Shown: positions 32,383 to 41,455, counted from the first letter of the stretch. The stretch is DNA of 53,589 bases from an uncultured Planctomycetia bacterium (GCA_903929765.1 CAIYVX010000089.1:1-53589), one strand, 5' to 3'. A program made the numbers and translations. Notes: generated by a model from the sequence alone, not told the origin.

Positions 32383-33408
32383 CTGCTTCGCCTTAATCGC
32401 CTGAATCAACTTCGGTATCACCTCGTTCATATCCCCCACGATTCCGTAATGCGCCACCCCGAAAATCGGCGCCTGCGGATCGCTGTTAATCGCCAGAATC
32501 TTCGCCGAATCGGTCATCCCCGCCCGGTGCTGCACCGCCCCGGAAATCCCCACCGCAATATACAAGGCCGGCCGCACCGTCGTCCCCGTCTGACCCACCT
32601 GATGATCCTTGTCGATCCAGCCGTTGTCCACCGCCGCCCGCGACGCACCAGCCGCAGCGCCCAGCGCGTTGGCCAAGTCCCAGATCAGCCGGAAATTCTC
32701 TTTGCTCCCCACACCCGCCCCGCCCGCCACGATCACCCGCGCCTTCTTCAGGTCCACCCGCTTCGCCGCCCGGTGCCGCTCCAGAATCTCCAGCGGCAGG
32801 TCCAGCGCCGTCAGCTTCACCGGCACCTTCACCACCTCGCCCTTGCGCCCCTTCTGCACCTCCGGCATCACCATCACGCCTTCGCGCACCGTCGCCATCT
32901 GCGGCCAACGCTCCGGGTTCACAATCGTCGCAATGATGTTCCCGCCGAACGCCGGCCGCACTTGCAGCAGCAGATTCTTATATTCCTGTTTGCTCGCCGG
33001 CTCGACATGATCGCCGATCTCCAGGTCCGTGCAATCCGCCGTCAGCCCCGCCTTCAGCGTCGAAGCCACGCGCGGCGCCAGATCCCGACCCACCGCCGTC
33101 GCCCCGAACACCACGATCTGCGGCACCCGTTCCTCGACCAGCCCCGCGATCACCTTCGAATACGACGTCGCCTGGTACTGGGCCAGCAGCTTGTCATCGG
33201 CCGCATAGACCTTGTCCGCCCCGTGCTCGATCAGCGTTTGCGGCAGCTTGGCCAGCCCGCTCCCCAGCAGGCACGACGCCAGCGGCACGCCCAGCCGGTC
33301 GGCGATCTGCCGCCCCTTCGACAGCAGTTCAAGGCTCACCTCATGAAGGTGGCCCTCTTCCTGCTCCGCGAAAACCCACACTTCACCCTTCGGATTTACC
33401 CTGCTCAT
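32380..33408 (-). CDS. etfA: Electron transfer flavoprotein subunit alpha
   Basis: ATG at 33408 follows AAGAGGAAAACG. The 342-residue protein has an N-terminal ETF domain (VWVFAEQEEGHLHEVSLELLSKGRQIADRLGV, PQIVVFGATAVGRDLAPRVASTL). Its C-terminal FAD domain carries ARVIVAGGAGVGS, GASRAAVDNGWIDKDHQVGQTGTTVRPALYIAVGISGAVQHRAGM and AINSDPQAPIF. With EtfB it accepts electrons from the neighbouring acyl-CoA dehydrogenase. It is located in the cytoplasm. Repeat-filled gaps separate it from etfB (109 bases) and from the dehydrogenase (272 bases); one transcript is still likely, since all three share direction and only one terminator is seen after the last. Confidence 0.96.
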   Translation of the reverse strand: MSRVNPKGEVWVFAEQEEGHLHEVSLELLSKGRQIADRLGVPLASCLLGSGLAKLPQTLIEHGADKVYAADDKLLAQYQATSYSKVIAGLVEERVPQIVVFGATAVGRDLAPRVASTLKAGLTADCTDLEIGDHVEPASKQEYKNLLLQVRPAFGGNIIATIVNPERWPQMATVREGVMVMPEVQKGRKGEVVKVPVKLTALDLPLEILERHRAAKRVDLKKARVIVAGGAGVGSKENFRLIWDLANALGAAAGASRAAVDNGWIDKDHQVGQTGTTVRPALYIAVGISGAVQHRAGMTDSAKILAINSDPQAPIFGVAHYGIVGDMNEVIPKLIQAIKAKQ

Positions 33409-33428
33409 CGTTTTCCTCTTCTTCTTTT

Positions 33429-33457
33429 GAAGCCCCCAGCACTGCTGGGGGATGCCG
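33429..33457 (+). repeat. GAAGCCCCCAGCA hairpin
   Basis: GAAGCCCCCAGCAC-TGCTGGGGG with a following ATGCCG. The same unit occurs in reverse at 53497-53527 and in diverged form at 36711-36739. Confidence 0.75.
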
Positions 33458-33517
33458 TTTCTTCTTCTGTTGTTGCCGTTAATTTTTAATTTTTCATTTT
33501 TAATTTTTAATTCGCTT

Positions 33518-34432
33518 CTATCCAATCGTATGATCATCAATCAACTGATGCACCAGTTTCGTAATATCCGCCTCGGTGTTCTTGTACTCCACGTACCCCG
33601 AACCCTTCAGCACCACGCTCTGAATCCGCTTCACCTTCGTCGGCGACCCGTCGCGGCCACACCACGCCAGGTCCGCCTTGATGTCGTCCAGCGTCCACTG
33701 TCCGATCAGCAGCTTCTTCGCCTCCAGCGCCGCCGCCCGCTTCGCCACTTCCGCCGCCTTGGCCTTATCATCCGCCCCCGGCAGCGCCGCCGCCACTTCC
33801 TTCTCCAACTCCAGCTTCGCCCGCGCGTGTTTCGACCGCATCAGCGCCTTCGCCGAAAACGGCCGCGGCTCCTGGAACGTGTCCGTCACCGTCAACAATG
33901 CCGGCATCTTGCACCGCACCACCTCATACCCGTTCCCCACGTCGCGCCGCACCGTAATCGTCTTGCCCTTCAATTCCACCAACTCCTCGACGTAGCTGAT
34001 CTGCGGCAACCCCAGCTTCTCCGCACACTGTGGCCCCACCTGCGCCGTGTCGCCGTCAATCGCCTGCCGCCCGCAAAACACCAGATCATAATTCCCCACC
34101 GTCCGCACCGCGCACGCCAGAATATAGCTCGTCGCCAACGTGTCCGACGCCGCCGCCCGACGGTCCGTTATCAGAATCACCCGGTCCGTCCCCATATACA
34201 GCGCCTCGCGCAGCAACTCGCACGCCGCCGGCGGGCCCATCGTCACCGCCGTCACTGTCCCGCCGTGCCGCTCTTTCACCTCCAGCGCCGCCTCCAGCGC
34301 ATACCGATCCTCCGGGTTGAAAATCGCCGGCAATGCCGAGCGATTCACCGTCCCGTCGTCGTTCATCGCCCTCACCGTGATCTTCTTCGTGTCCGGCACC
34401 TGTTTAATCAGCACCACCGAATTGTAAGCCAT
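33518..34432 (-). CDS. etfB: Electron transfer flavoprotein subunit beta
   Basis: ATG at 34432 follows AAGGAGTACGAG; the longer frame runs through repeats and is discarded. The 304-residue product shows VVLIKQVPDTKKI, NPEDRYALEAALEVKERHGGTVTAVTMGP and FCGRQAIDGDTAQVGPQCAEKLGLPQISYVEELVELKG. This resembles EtfB of the bifurcating/Bcd-associated type more than the mitochondrial type. Whether this pair bifurcates electrons cannot be told from the sequence alone. It is the first gene of the etfB-etfA-acyl-CoA dehydrogenase cluster. Confidence 0.95.
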   Translation of the reverse strand: MAYNSVVLIKQVPDTKKITVRAMNDDGTVNRSALPAIFNPEDRYALEAALEVKERHGGTVTAVTMGPPAACELLREALYMGTDRVILITDRRAAASDTLATSYILACAVRTVGNYDLVFCGRQAIDGDTAQVGPQCAEKLGLPQISYVEELVELKGKTITVRRDVGNGYEVVRCKMPALLTVTDTFQEPRPFSAKALMRSKHARAKLELEKEVAAALPGADDKAKAAEVAKRAAALEAKKLLIGQWTLDDIKADLAWCGRDGSPTKVKRIQSVVLKGSGYVEYKNTEADITKLVHQLIDDHTIG

Positions 34433-34830
34433 CTCGTACTCCTTGCAGTTGTTGTTCGTAGGGACAGGGCTCTGCCCTGTCCGGCTTTTGCTTCTGCCGT
34501 TGCTGTCATGCTGGGCGGATGCGCTGTTTGCAGCCGCCACAATAAAACGCTCTTCTTCCGCTTGCCGTTGCCGCTTCTTCATCACCCCTCTCCCTTGGGA
34601 GAGGGTGGCCCAACGGGCCGGGCGAGGGGTTACTTCATAACCTTCCCCTCGCGTGGGCGTAAGATAGTTACCCACCCCCCGCCAGTCAAGCGAAATGCTC
34701 CGCCCTCTTCAAGCCCTCTTCGCTTGTTGCGGAATCCTGCTTCTGCCGATATACTGTTGTCGCAGACGCCGCCCGCGCCGCTGGGGGGCGTTGTTGCCGC
34801 TATTATTTATGGCCGTAGATGGAAAATTGA
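34433..34830. other. Repeat-filled intergenic region upstream of etfB
   Basis: It contains a GTAGGGACAGGGC/GCCCTGTCC hairpin (34458-34482), a segment GCAGCCGCC...CTCTTCTTCCGCTTGCCG (about 34500-34570) that recurs after 45030 and 46250, and a CACCCCTCTCCC...GGGCGAGGGG element (34580-34630). No promoter of either flanking gene could be assigned with confidence. Confidence 0.6.
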
Positions 34831-35706
34831 ATGGTACCGAACAAGATCCAAGATCCAATTTCCAATCATCAAGTCCGGATTCCGTTTTTTCTGACTTGGA
34901 GATTGGATATTGGGCGTTGGTTATTGGATATTCGCTGTTTCTCTTTATTGTGCGGCATCTTCCTCCTTGCAATAACAGCCGGTTGTTCCCCCGCCTCCTC
35001 TTACGCCGCCTCCGACCGTCTCGAGCGCGGCCTGGTCGTCGTCCTCGACGGCGCCGGCGGCATCACCGACACCTTTAATTACATCGCCAAGGGCCTCAAC
35101 GACGCCGGTATCAACCAGGCCTTTGAACCCTACGTATGGTCCGCCCACGACGTCTTCCAGGACCAGATCGACCTCCGACGCAACCGCGAAATCGCCGCCG
35201 ATCTCGCCAACTTCATCCTCTCCTACCACCAGGAATATCCCGACCGGCCCATCCACCTCGTCGGCCTCAGCGCCGGCTCCGGCATTGTCATCTTCGCCGC
35301 CGAAGCCCTGCCCCCCGGTGTCAAGGTCGACGGCATCTTCCTCCTCGGCTCCAGCCTCAGTTCCGCCTACGACCTCGCCCCCGCCCTGCACCACGTCCGA
35401 AACCAAATCACCAACTTCTCTTCCCTCGCCGACGTCGCCATCCTCGGCGCCGGCGTCGCCGTCACCGGAACCGTCGACCGCACTCACCGCCTCCCCGCCG
35501 GGATCGCCGGTTTCAAACTTCCCGCCGACGCCTCGACTGCCACCCGACAACTTTACCAGGCCAAACTCGTCGAAGTCCCCTGGAAACCAACCTTTGTCAT
35601 CTACGGCGACCTCGGCAACCACCTCGGCGCCACCACCCCGGCCTTCGCCCAACACATGATCGCTCCCGTCATCCTCGCCGATTCCGCTGGAAAGGCGCCA
35701 AAATAA
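34831..35706 (+). CDS. Lipobox-bearing alpha/beta-hydrolase-like protein
   Basis: From residue about 65 the protein is clear: GLVVVLDGAGGITDTFNYIAKGL, then HLVGLSAGSGIVIFAAEAL, where GLSAGS matches the GxSxG nucleophile elbow of alpha/beta hydrolases. A late segment PTFVIYGDLGNHLG could hold the catalytic His. A hydrophobic stretch ending CGIFLLAITAGC is a lipobox. The start is unsure: ATG 34831 lies in a CCAATATCC repeat, so the N-terminus seems built from repeat sequence, and a TTG nearer the signal sequence is possible. Substrate unknown; periplasmic or membrane-attached. The gene ends eight bases before the next. Confidence 0.7.
   Translation: MVPNKIQDPISNHQVRIPFFLTWRLDIGRWLLDIRCFSLLCGIFLLAITAGCSPASSYAASDRLERGLVVVLDGAGGITDTFNYIAKGLNDAGINQAFEPYVWSAHDVFQDQIDLRRNREIAADLANFILSYHQEYPDRPIHLVGLSAGSGIVIFAAEALPPGVKVDGIFLLGSSLSSAYDLAPALHHVRNQITNFSSLADVAILGAGVAVTGTVDRTHRLPAGIAGFKLPADASTATRQLYQAKLVEVPWKPTFVIYGDLGNHLGATTPAFAQHMIAPVILADSAGKAPK
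34847..34935. repeat. CCAATATCC inverted repeat at the 5' end of the lipobox hydrolase gene
   Basis: It begins GATCCAATTTCCAATCATC, has AAGTCCGGATTCCG in the middle and ends GATTGGATATTGGGCG...TTGGATATTCGC. It is a diverged copy of the longer inverted repeat at 41456-41562. The first about 35 codons of the frame at 34831 lie in it. Confidence 0.75.
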
Positions 35707-35714
35707 GGATTCCC

Positions 35715-36182
35715 ATGACCACCCCGCGAACTAAATCTCCACCCTCGCCCCCCGACGGCTACTGGGCCTTGGCCGTCGTCTTGGCCTGGACCGTCCCCGG
35801 ACTCGGCCACTGGTACCTCGGCCGCCCCGGCAAGGCCGCCGTCTACGCCCTTTCCATCATCGGCCTCTTCCTGGCCGGCCTCGTCCTCGGCCACTGGCGG
35901 GCCGTCAGCTACGCCGACACTCTCCCCTTCATCGGCCAGTCCCTCGCCGGCCTCCCCGCCTTCATCGCCGGCTACGTCGGCAAAAATCTACCCGCCCTCC
36001 GACCCGGCCAGCTCCTCCCGCTCCACGCCGAAATGGCTTCCCTTTACACCCTCATTGCCGGATTTCTCAACCTCCTGGTCGTCATCGACGCCTTCATGGT
36101 CGCCAACAACATCCCCCGCGCCCACCAGGAAGAAGAACGCCGGCGCGAGGATCAGCAAAAGGAGGGCCGCGCCGGTGTCTGA
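35715..36182 (+). CDS. Polytopic membrane protein, TM2/DUF6677-like
   Basis: ATG at 35715 follows AAGGATT. The 155-residue protein has LAVVLAWTVPGLGHWYLGRPGKAAVYALSIIGLFLAGLVLG, the 'PGLGHxYLG' pattern of TM2-like small membrane proteins, and one further membrane helix (LIAGFLNLLVVIDAFMVA), with a charged C-terminus (HQEEERRREDQQKEG). Its end overlaps the next start by eight bases. Planctomycete genomes often carry this type with a DUF name; function unknown. Confidence 0.7.
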   Translation: MTTPRTKSPPSPPDGYWALAVVLAWTVPGLGHWYLGRPGKAAVYALSIIGLFLAGLVLGHWRAVSYADTLPFIGQSLAGLPAFIAGYVGKNLPALRPGQLLPLHAEMASLYTLIAGFLNLLVVIDAFMVANNIPRAHQEEERRREDQQKEGRAGV

Positions 36183-36384
36183 CTTCTTCGCCCATCTTTT
36201 CGCCCCCTCCAACCCGCTCTGGTTCTACTACCCCCTGGCCCTGGTCATCGGCCTGGTCTACAAAACAACCCTGTTCGACACCCCCGCCGCCGTTCTGCGC
36301 GGTCTCGGCCAATTCCTCCTCCACGTCACCCTCTTCATGATCGCCCTGGCCGTCGTCCTCTACGCCGTCGCCCGTTTTTTGTAG
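36175..36384 (+). CDS. Small two-helix membrane protein
   Basis: The start is GTG 36175, preceded by AAAGGAGGG nine bases upstream, inside the end of the previous gene. The 69-residue product is VSDFFAHLFAPSN followed by two membrane helices (LWFYYPLALVIGLVYKTTL and GLGQFLLHVTLFMIALAVVLYAV). The eight-base overlap and strong ribosome-binding site suggest translational coupling and a shared complex with the protein upstream. Function unknown. Confidence 0.7.
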   Translation: MSDFFAHLFAPSNPLWFYYPLALVIGLVYKTTLFDTPAAVLRGLGQFLLHVTLFMIALAVVLYAVARFL

Positions 36385-37177
36385 CCGTTCGTAGGGGCAG
36401 AGTTTATCTCTGCCCTGCCGTTTCTTCTTCAGTTTCTTCTTCCGTAAGGCGCACCCCTCGTCCCGGCCGCCTCCCGCCCATCCAAATCATCTACGCAAAG
36501 CCGCGAAGCGGCGGAAGTTTTTAGCCGGGGGTGAAACCCCCGGTACGAAACCACACGAATAATATTCTTCTTCTTTTTCTTCTTCTTCACCCCTCCCCCT
36601 TGAGGGGGAGGGTGGCCGCTTTAGCGGCCGGGTGAGGGTGCGCCTGTTTCTCTCATTCCGCGAGTGTCCCTGCCGTTTTTGCCGTTTCTTTCGCCGTTTC
36701 TTTTTCTTTTGAAGCCCCTGGCACTGCCGGGTGACGCCGTTTTTGTTGCTTCTTATGTCGCTTTTTTTGTTGTCAGCCGCGGAGCGGCGATTGATAATAG
36801 CCACGCGGCGCAAGCCCGTGGTTGCCCAAAAAAACAAACGATTCTTTTCTTTTTTTCTTCTCAGCCCCGGAGGGGCGACTGAACCTTTATCGGTTCCCTC
36901 TCTTTCCTGCCACGTACCGCTCACCACCCCAACCCACTTCTTTTTCTTCTTCGCCCTTCAACCAGCTTTTTTCTTCTCTTTTCGCTGGACAACTCCCTTT
37001 TTTTGGCTTACTATACCATTGTCCGTTTAACTCTCGGCCCCCTCCCCGTCCGCCACCCCGCTTCTTGGCCGCTTTTGCTTCTTTTTCTTCTGCGCCTGAA
37101 GCCTGAGGCCTGAAGCCTGAAGTCTGCCGTTATAATTCTTCTCATTCTTCTCATTCCTTTTTTTAGGAGGACGTACC
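36385..37177. other. About 790-base gene-free region packed with different repeats
   Basis: In order: GTAGGGGCAGAG/CTCTGCCC hairpin (36391-36416); CCGCGAAGCGG and CCGGGGGTGAAACCCCCGG hairpins (36499-36554); CACCCCTCCCCC...GGGTGAGGG element (36589-36640); GAAGCCCCTGGCA hairpin (36711-36739); AGCCGCGGAGCGGCG and AGCCCCGGAGGGGCG units (36773-36884); and AAGCCT string (37093-37133). Long T/C tracts fill the spaces. No supported gene; small ORFs here follow repeat sequence. Confidence 0.7.
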
Positions 37178-38224
37178 ATGAACCGCTTGAGACACAAGAA
37201 GAGGTCTGCGTTCACCCTCATCGAGTTGCTCCTGGTCATCACCATCATCGGCATCCTGATGAGCATTCTGCTCCCCGCGCTGGTCGGGGCCATGGACGCT
37301 GCCAACCGCATCTCCTGCGGCGCCAACCTCAAGAGCATCGGCCAGGCCATCGCCACCTACTGCACCAAGTCCAACGGACACTTCCCCACCGTCTATCAGT
37401 ACTCCACACCGCTGGCCGGCAGCAAACCAGGCGACATGACCAAGACCCAGCAGTGGACCGATTCCGCGCAGGGCTATGAAGACACCATGACCACCAATCT
37501 GGCAGACTGGACAGCCAATCCCCAGAACACCTTGCCTACCGCGCTGTCTGCATTCAAGTGCAATCTGTCCTGCCTCTTCCTCCTGGTCCGCTCCGGCGAT
37601 GCCGCCAGCGAAGGCATCTTCCAATGCAAGGGCGACGGCGGCTGGCAGCCTGATCCCGATGCCCAGGCCGGCCCCCAGAACTACTGGTCCTTCAGCTTCA
37701 TCACCAACTGCTCCTACAGCTTCCAGAATCAGATGTACGACTCTTCCGGTACCACCGGCCTCAACGGCGGCAGCCGCAACACCAGCCAGAACAACATTGA
37801 TCCCAACGTCATCGTCGCCGCCGATATGAACCCCAGCCGCTACTACAGCCAGGCCCATCCGCCGACAGAATTAAACGATGCGATTATCAAACAGGGCGTC
37901 TGCACCTGGAGCAGCCCGAACCATAAGTACAAGGGCCAGAATTGCCTCTACGGCGACGGACACGTCCAATTTAACGACACCCCGTTCTGCGGCTACGGCA
38001 ACAGCAACATCTGGACGCGCGGCACTTACACCGCCGGCACCGGCACTGGCGCCTCCTCGACCGGAACCTGGTCCAACGCCGACCCCAACGCCACAACAGG
38101 CGGCTCAGGCGGTAGCAGTGGAACTGGACCCACCTGGACAGACCCTTATGGAAGCAGCAACATCTGCGGCGGAACAGCAGACAGCGGCACCGGCGACAAG
38201 TACAACTCCTGGCTCGTTCCGTAA
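37178..38224 (+). CDS. Type II secretion/pilin-like prepilin (DUF1559-like, H-x10-DG)
   Basis: TAGGAGGACGTACC precedes the ATG. The N-terminus [25 protein letters not shown] is a prepilin leader with the cleavage site A|FTLIE (Ala instead of the usual Gly). A pilin helix follows, with [30 protein letters not shown]. The end has [18 protein letters not shown], an H-x10-DG form of the motif seen in DUF1559-type planctomycete pseudopilins. Several Cys pairs may form disulfides. Such proteins are exported and assembled or surface exposed; the role here is unknown. A strong terminator follows and a paralogue begins 365 bases on. Confidence 0.9.
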   Translation: MNRLRHKKRSAFTLIELLLVITIIGILMSILLPALVGAMDAANRISCGANLKSIGQAIATYCTKSNGHFPTVYQYSTPLAGSKPGDMTKTQQWTDSAQGYEDTMTTNLADWTANPQNTLPTALSAFKCNLSCLFLLVRSGDAASEGIFQCKGDGGWQPDPDAQAGPQNYWSFSFITNCSYSFQNQMYDSSGTTGLNGGSRNTSQNNIDPNVIVAADMNPSRYYSQAHPPTELNDAIIKQGVCTWSSPNHKYKGQNCLYGDGHVQFNDTPFCGYGNSNIWTRGTYTAGTGTGASSTGTWSNADPNATTGGSGGSSGTGPTWTDPYGSSNICGGTADSGTGDKYNSWLVP

Positions 38225-38273
38225 CTCCGCCCTCGCCGCGCAGCACGCCACAGTAATCTTCGTTTGAACCAAG

Positions 38274-38308
38274 CAGGGCAGCCCACAAGGGCTGCCCTGT
38301 TTCTTTTC
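38274..38308 (+). terminator. Terminator of the first prepilin gene
   Basis: CAGGGCAGCCC (38274-38284) pairs perfectly with GGGCTGCCCTG (38289-38299) around an ACAA loop and is followed by TTTCTTTT. Confidence 0.9.
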
Positions 38309-38589
38309 CCGAATCAGCATATTCGCCGCTCTTCGCCGGACAATTCCCTTTATCCGCCCACCTTGCCACCGTACAATAACACCGTACAATAGCGTTGCTG
38401 CTTCCGTTGCTGCCGCTTCTTCTTCACCCCTCTCCCTCAAGGGAGAGGGTGGCCCCGTTTCGGGGCCGGGTGAGGGTGCACCGGTTGCACCCATACCGCT
38501 ACGGGCTGCTGTTGTTTTTTCTGTTTCTTTTGCTGCGCCTGAAGTCTGAAGCCTGAGGCCTGAAGCCTGTTTTTATCGGAGACCGTCCC
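38300..38589. repeat. Repeat-filled gap before the second prepilin gene
   Basis: It holds a CACCCCTCTCCC...CCGGGTGAGGG element (38424-38480) and an AAGCCTG string (38536-38574) that ends in the ribosome-binding region of the next gene. No additional gene is seen. Confidence 0.7.
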
Positions 38590-39597
38590 ATGACCCGCCG
38601 CCCGCACCAAAAATCTTCCGCCTTCACCCTCATCGAACTCCTCCTGGTCATCACCATCATCGCCATCCTCGTCGGCATGCTGCTCCCCGCTCTCGTCGGG
38701 GCCACCGACGCCGCCAACCGCATGGCCTGCGGCGCCAACCTCAAAGCCATCGGCCAGGCCATCGCCAACTATGCCGCCAGATACCAGGGCCACTACCCCA
38801 CCGTCTACAACTACCCCAACAATCCTCCAAACCCCAACCTCGCCTCCCAGCAATGGCAAGACGACGGCGACGGCTACTCCGACGACCCCCACAAATTTCA
38901 CGACTCCAGTTCCATTCCCGCCGGCACCCAGGCCGCCAATCTCGGCCCCTTTTTCTGCAATATTTCCTGCCTTTTCCTCCTGGTCCGCTCCGGCGACGTC
39001 GGCAGCGAAAACATCTTCCTCTGCAAAGCCGACCCCAACGCCGAAAACGACCAGGCCGTCTCGCCCCGCAACAACTGGTCCTTCTCCTACATCACCAACT
39101 GCTCCTACAGCTACCAGAACCAGTTGCCGGACATTCAGGGCACTGGTCCCGCGGCCAACCTCGACGGCGGCAGCCGAAACTCCTGCCAGGCCACCCTCGA
39201 TCCCTCCATGATCGTCGCCGCCGACGCCAACCCCAACCGCTACTACAGCTCCGGATCCGTTGATCCGGCCATCAACTCCGCCCTCGCCAGCCTCCCCGGA
39301 AGGTGGAACAGCCCCAACCACAAGTTCCGGGGCCAGAATTGTCTCTACGCTGACGGACGAGTCGCCTTTAAAGACAACCCCTTCTGCGGCTATGGCGGCA
39401 GCAACATCTGGACGCGCGGAACTTTCACCCCGCCCGTCTTCACCGTCACCACCATCACCACGCCGGCCGTCTGGTCCAACGCCGACTTATCTGCCAATGA
39501 CTCCCTTTTTGGTCCCGGCTACGGCGGCGCCCAATTTTGCAGCGCTACCGCCGGCTGCGGCACCGGCGACAAGTTCAACTCCTGGCTCGTGCCGTAA
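38590..39597 (+). CDS. Second prepilin (paralogue of 37178-38224)
   Basis: The 335-residue product opens [43 protein letters not shown], again with A|FTLIE, and contains [44 protein letters not shown] and [37 protein letters not shown]. All of these have close counterparts in the neighbour upstream. The pair arose by tandem duplication. The paralogue is more C-rich in third positions than its neighbour, so it may be the older or better adapted copy; this is inference. It is expected to be exported by a type II/type IV pilus-like machinery not present here. Confidence 0.9.
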   Translation: MTRRPHQKSSAFTLIELLLVITIIAILVGMLLPALVGATDAANRMACGANLKAIGQAIANYAARYQGHYPTVYNYPNNPPNPNLASQQWQDDGDGYSDDPHKFHDSSSIPAGTQAANLGPFFCNISCLFLLVRSGDVGSENIFLCKADPNAENDQAVSPRNNWSFSYITNCSYSYQNQLPDIQGTGPAANLDGGSRNSCQATLDPSMIVAADANPNRYYSSGSVDPAINSALASLPGRWNSPNHKFRGQNCLYADGRVAFKDNPFCGYGGSNIWTRGTFTPPVFTVTTITTPAVWSNADLSANDSLFGPGYGGAQFCSATAGCGTGDKFNSWLVP

Positions 39598-39639
39598 GTC
39601 CCGCCAAATTTAAGAACATCTATGAAAACCCTCGTCTGT

Positions 39640-39687
39640 GGGTGCCACACCTTGTCCCGGCGGGCTGTATCGCCGGGCAAGGTGTGT
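39640..39687 (+). repeat. CACACCTTG hairpin
   Basis: It starts GGGTGCCACACCTTG, has CCCGGCGGG/CGCCGGGC arms and closes with AAGGTGTG; same family as 12259. Confidence 0.8.
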
Positions 39688-39714
39688 CTTCGGAAGCGCT
39701 GTCCACGGAAACCC

Positions 39715-39743
39715 TTGCCATTGCCTCTCCCGACGGATAAACT
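39715..39743 (+). promoter_or_regulatory. kdsD promoter, near-leaderless
   Basis: TTGCCA (39715-39720) and TAAACT (39738-39743) are 17 bases apart. The ATG lies 11 bases after the -10 box and no Shine-Dalgarno sequence is present, so the leader should be about five bases. Confidence 0.6.
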
Positions 39744-39754
39744 GATTACCCGAA

Positions 39755-40801
39755 ATGAAAACGAAACCCAAAAAACCCTCTCCCCATAAGAGCGGTCCTT
39801 CCAAACCCGCCCGCCCGGGCCGCCAGGGCGCCGTCGATATGCCCTACGCCCGCAGCGTCATCGAGGCCGAGGCCGCCGCCGTCCTGGGCCTGGCCGCGCG
39901 GCTCGGAACCGAGTTCGAACAGGCCGCCCGCATGATCTACGGCTGCGGACGCGGCTCCGTCGTCCTCTCCGGCATCGGCAAGGCCGGCATCATCGCCGAA
40001 AAAATCTCCGCCACCTTCTGCTCCACCGGCACCCACAGCATTTTCCTCCATGCCGCCGAGGCCATTCACGGCGACCTCGGCCGCGTCCGACCCGGCGACC
40101 TCGCCGTCGTCCTCAGCTACGGCGGCGAAACCGACGAGGTCAGCCGACTCGTCCAACAACTCAAAAAACTCGGCGTCGTCATCATCGCCCTGACCGGCCG
40201 TAAAAAATCCACCCTCGGCCGCTACGCCGACGTCGTCCTCGACCTGGGCGAAATCGAAGAGGCCTGCCCCCTCGGACTCGCCCCCAGCGCCACCACCACC
40301 GCCATGCTCGCCCTCGGCGACGCCCTGGCCCTGACCGTCCTCAAAATGCGCCGCTTCGGCCGCGAGGAATTCGCCCTCTACCATCCCGGCGGCAGCCTCG
40401 GTCGCAAGCTCCTCAAGGTCGAAGAAGTGATGCGCAGCGGCGAAAATTTCCCCGTCGCCCGCGACCACCTCTCCGTCCGCCAGGTCCTCCTCTCCCTGAC
40501 CCAGATCAAGCGCCGCAGCGGCGCCGCCGTCCTGGTCGACGCCGCCGGCAACCTGAGCGGCATCTTCGTCGACGCCGACCTGCGCCGCCTCCTGACCGCC
40601 GGCGACGGCGCCTTGCTGGACCGCCCCGTGGCCGAGGTCATGACGCGCAAGCCCCTCTGCATCGAAACCGGACGTCTGGCCTCCGAGGCCCTTCACATTA
40701 TCAATCAACATCATATCGACGAATTGCCCGTCGTCGATGCCGAGGGCCGGGCCGTCGGCCTGATCGACATCCAGGATTTGCTTTCGGTCGGCTTAGCTTA
40801 G
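39755..40801 (+). CDS. kdsD: Arabinose-5-phosphate isomerase (KpsF/GutQ/KdsD family)
   Basis: The 348-residue protein has a SIS domain (ARMIYGCGRGSVVLSGIGKAGIIAEKISATFCSTGTHSIFLHAAEAIHGDLG, with LSYGGETDEVSRL) followed by two CBS domains (VMRSGENFPVARDHLSVRQVLLSL and VMTRKPLCIETGRLASEALHIINQHHIDELPVVD). It interconverts ribulose-5-phosphate and arabinose-5-phosphate, the first step to Kdo for lipopolysaccharide. The Lys/Pro-rich first 30 residues are extra. kdsC follows 118 bases downstream, across two hairpins, and the lptC-like gene next, as in the kdsD-kdsC-lptC clusters of Gram-negative bacteria. Confidence 0.94.
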   Translation: MKTKPKKPSPHKSGPSKPARPGRQGAVDMPYARSVIEAEAAAVLGLAARLGTEFEQAARMIYGCGRGSVVLSGIGKAGIIAEKISATFCSTGTHSIFLHAAEAIHGDLGRVRPGDLAVVLSYGGETDEVSRLVQQLKKLGVVIIALTGRKKSTLGRYADVVLDLGEIEEACPLGLAPSATTTAMLALGDALALTVLKMRRFGREEFALYHPGGSLGRKLLKVEEVMRSGENFPVARDHLSVRQVLLSLTQIKRRSGAAVLVDAAGNLSGIFVDADLRRLLTAGDGALLDRPVAEVMTRKPLCIETGRLASEALHIINQHHIDELPVVDAEGRAVGLIDIQDLLSVGLA

Positions 40802-40832
40802 TGTCGTGCTGCTGAATTGCCGCACATTATTC

Positions 40833-40904
40833 GGGTGGCCTGGTCCACGCTTGCGTGGCCATGCAGAGGAAAGGGTGGCATGGCGGCGTTGTTTGCCGCC
40901 ATGT
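40833..40904 (+). repeat. Two GGGTGGC hairpins between kdsD and kdsC
   Basis: 40833-40864 starts GGGTGGCCTGGTCCACGC and returns GCGTGGCCATGC. 40873-40904 starts GGGTGGCATGGCGGC and returns GCCGCCATG, the form that flanks the RAYT gene. Confidence 0.85.
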
Positions 40905-40919
40905 TCAGGGGAGTCGGCT

Positions 40920-41429
40920 TTGAAAGACCTGTCCAAAATCCGCTTGCTGATCTGCGACGTCGACGGCGTCCTCACCGACGGCCGCATCATTTTTGACGCC
41001 TCGGGCGTCGAGTGTAAAGAGTTCCACGTCCGCGATGGCGCGGGCCTGCGCTACTGGATTCGCGCCGGCCACCAGGTCGCCCTCCTGACCGGCCGCGAGA
41101 CGGCCGCGACCGCCCGCCGCGCCGCCGAACTCGGCATCGTTCTCGTCGAGCAAGGCGCCACCGACAAACTCCCCGCCCTGGCCCGCCTCCTGGCCGCCGC
41201 CGGCTGCGCCGCTTCGGAGGCCGCCTACGTCGGAGACGATCTCCCCGACCTCCCGGTCATGCGGAAGGTTATCTTTGCCGCCGCCCCGGCCGATGCCGCC
41301 GATGAAGTCCGCGCCGCCGCCGATTACGTGACCGCCGCCCCCGGCGGCGCCGGCGCCGTCCGCGAGGTCGTCGAACTCCTCCTCAAGGCCCAGAACCGCT
41401 GGGCGGGAATCATGGAGCGGTATTTATGA
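40920..41429 (+). CDS. kdsC: Kdo-8-phosphate phosphatase (KdsC, HAD family)
   Basis: The start is TTG at 40920, with AGGGGAG six bases upstream; the longer frame runs through a hairpin. The 169-residue protein has the HAD motifs: DVDGVLTDG (Asp13 and Asp15), LLTGRETAATARRAAELGI, and the late VGDDLPDLPVM with metal-binding Asp residues. As a small tetrameric phosphatase without a cap domain it converts Kdo-8-phosphate to Kdo. The downstream gap holds the long CCAATATCC inverted repeat. Confidence 0.94.
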   Translation: MKDLSKIRLLICDVDGVLTDGRIIFDASGVECKEFHVRDGAGLRYWIRAGHQVALLTGRETAATARRAAELGIVLVEQGATDKLPALARLLAAAGCAASEAAYVGDDLPDLPVMRKVIFAAAPADAADEVRAAADYVTAAPGGAGAVREVVELLLKAQNRWAGIMERYL

Positions 41430-41455
41430 TTTTTGAGAGGCGAAAAACAAAACAG

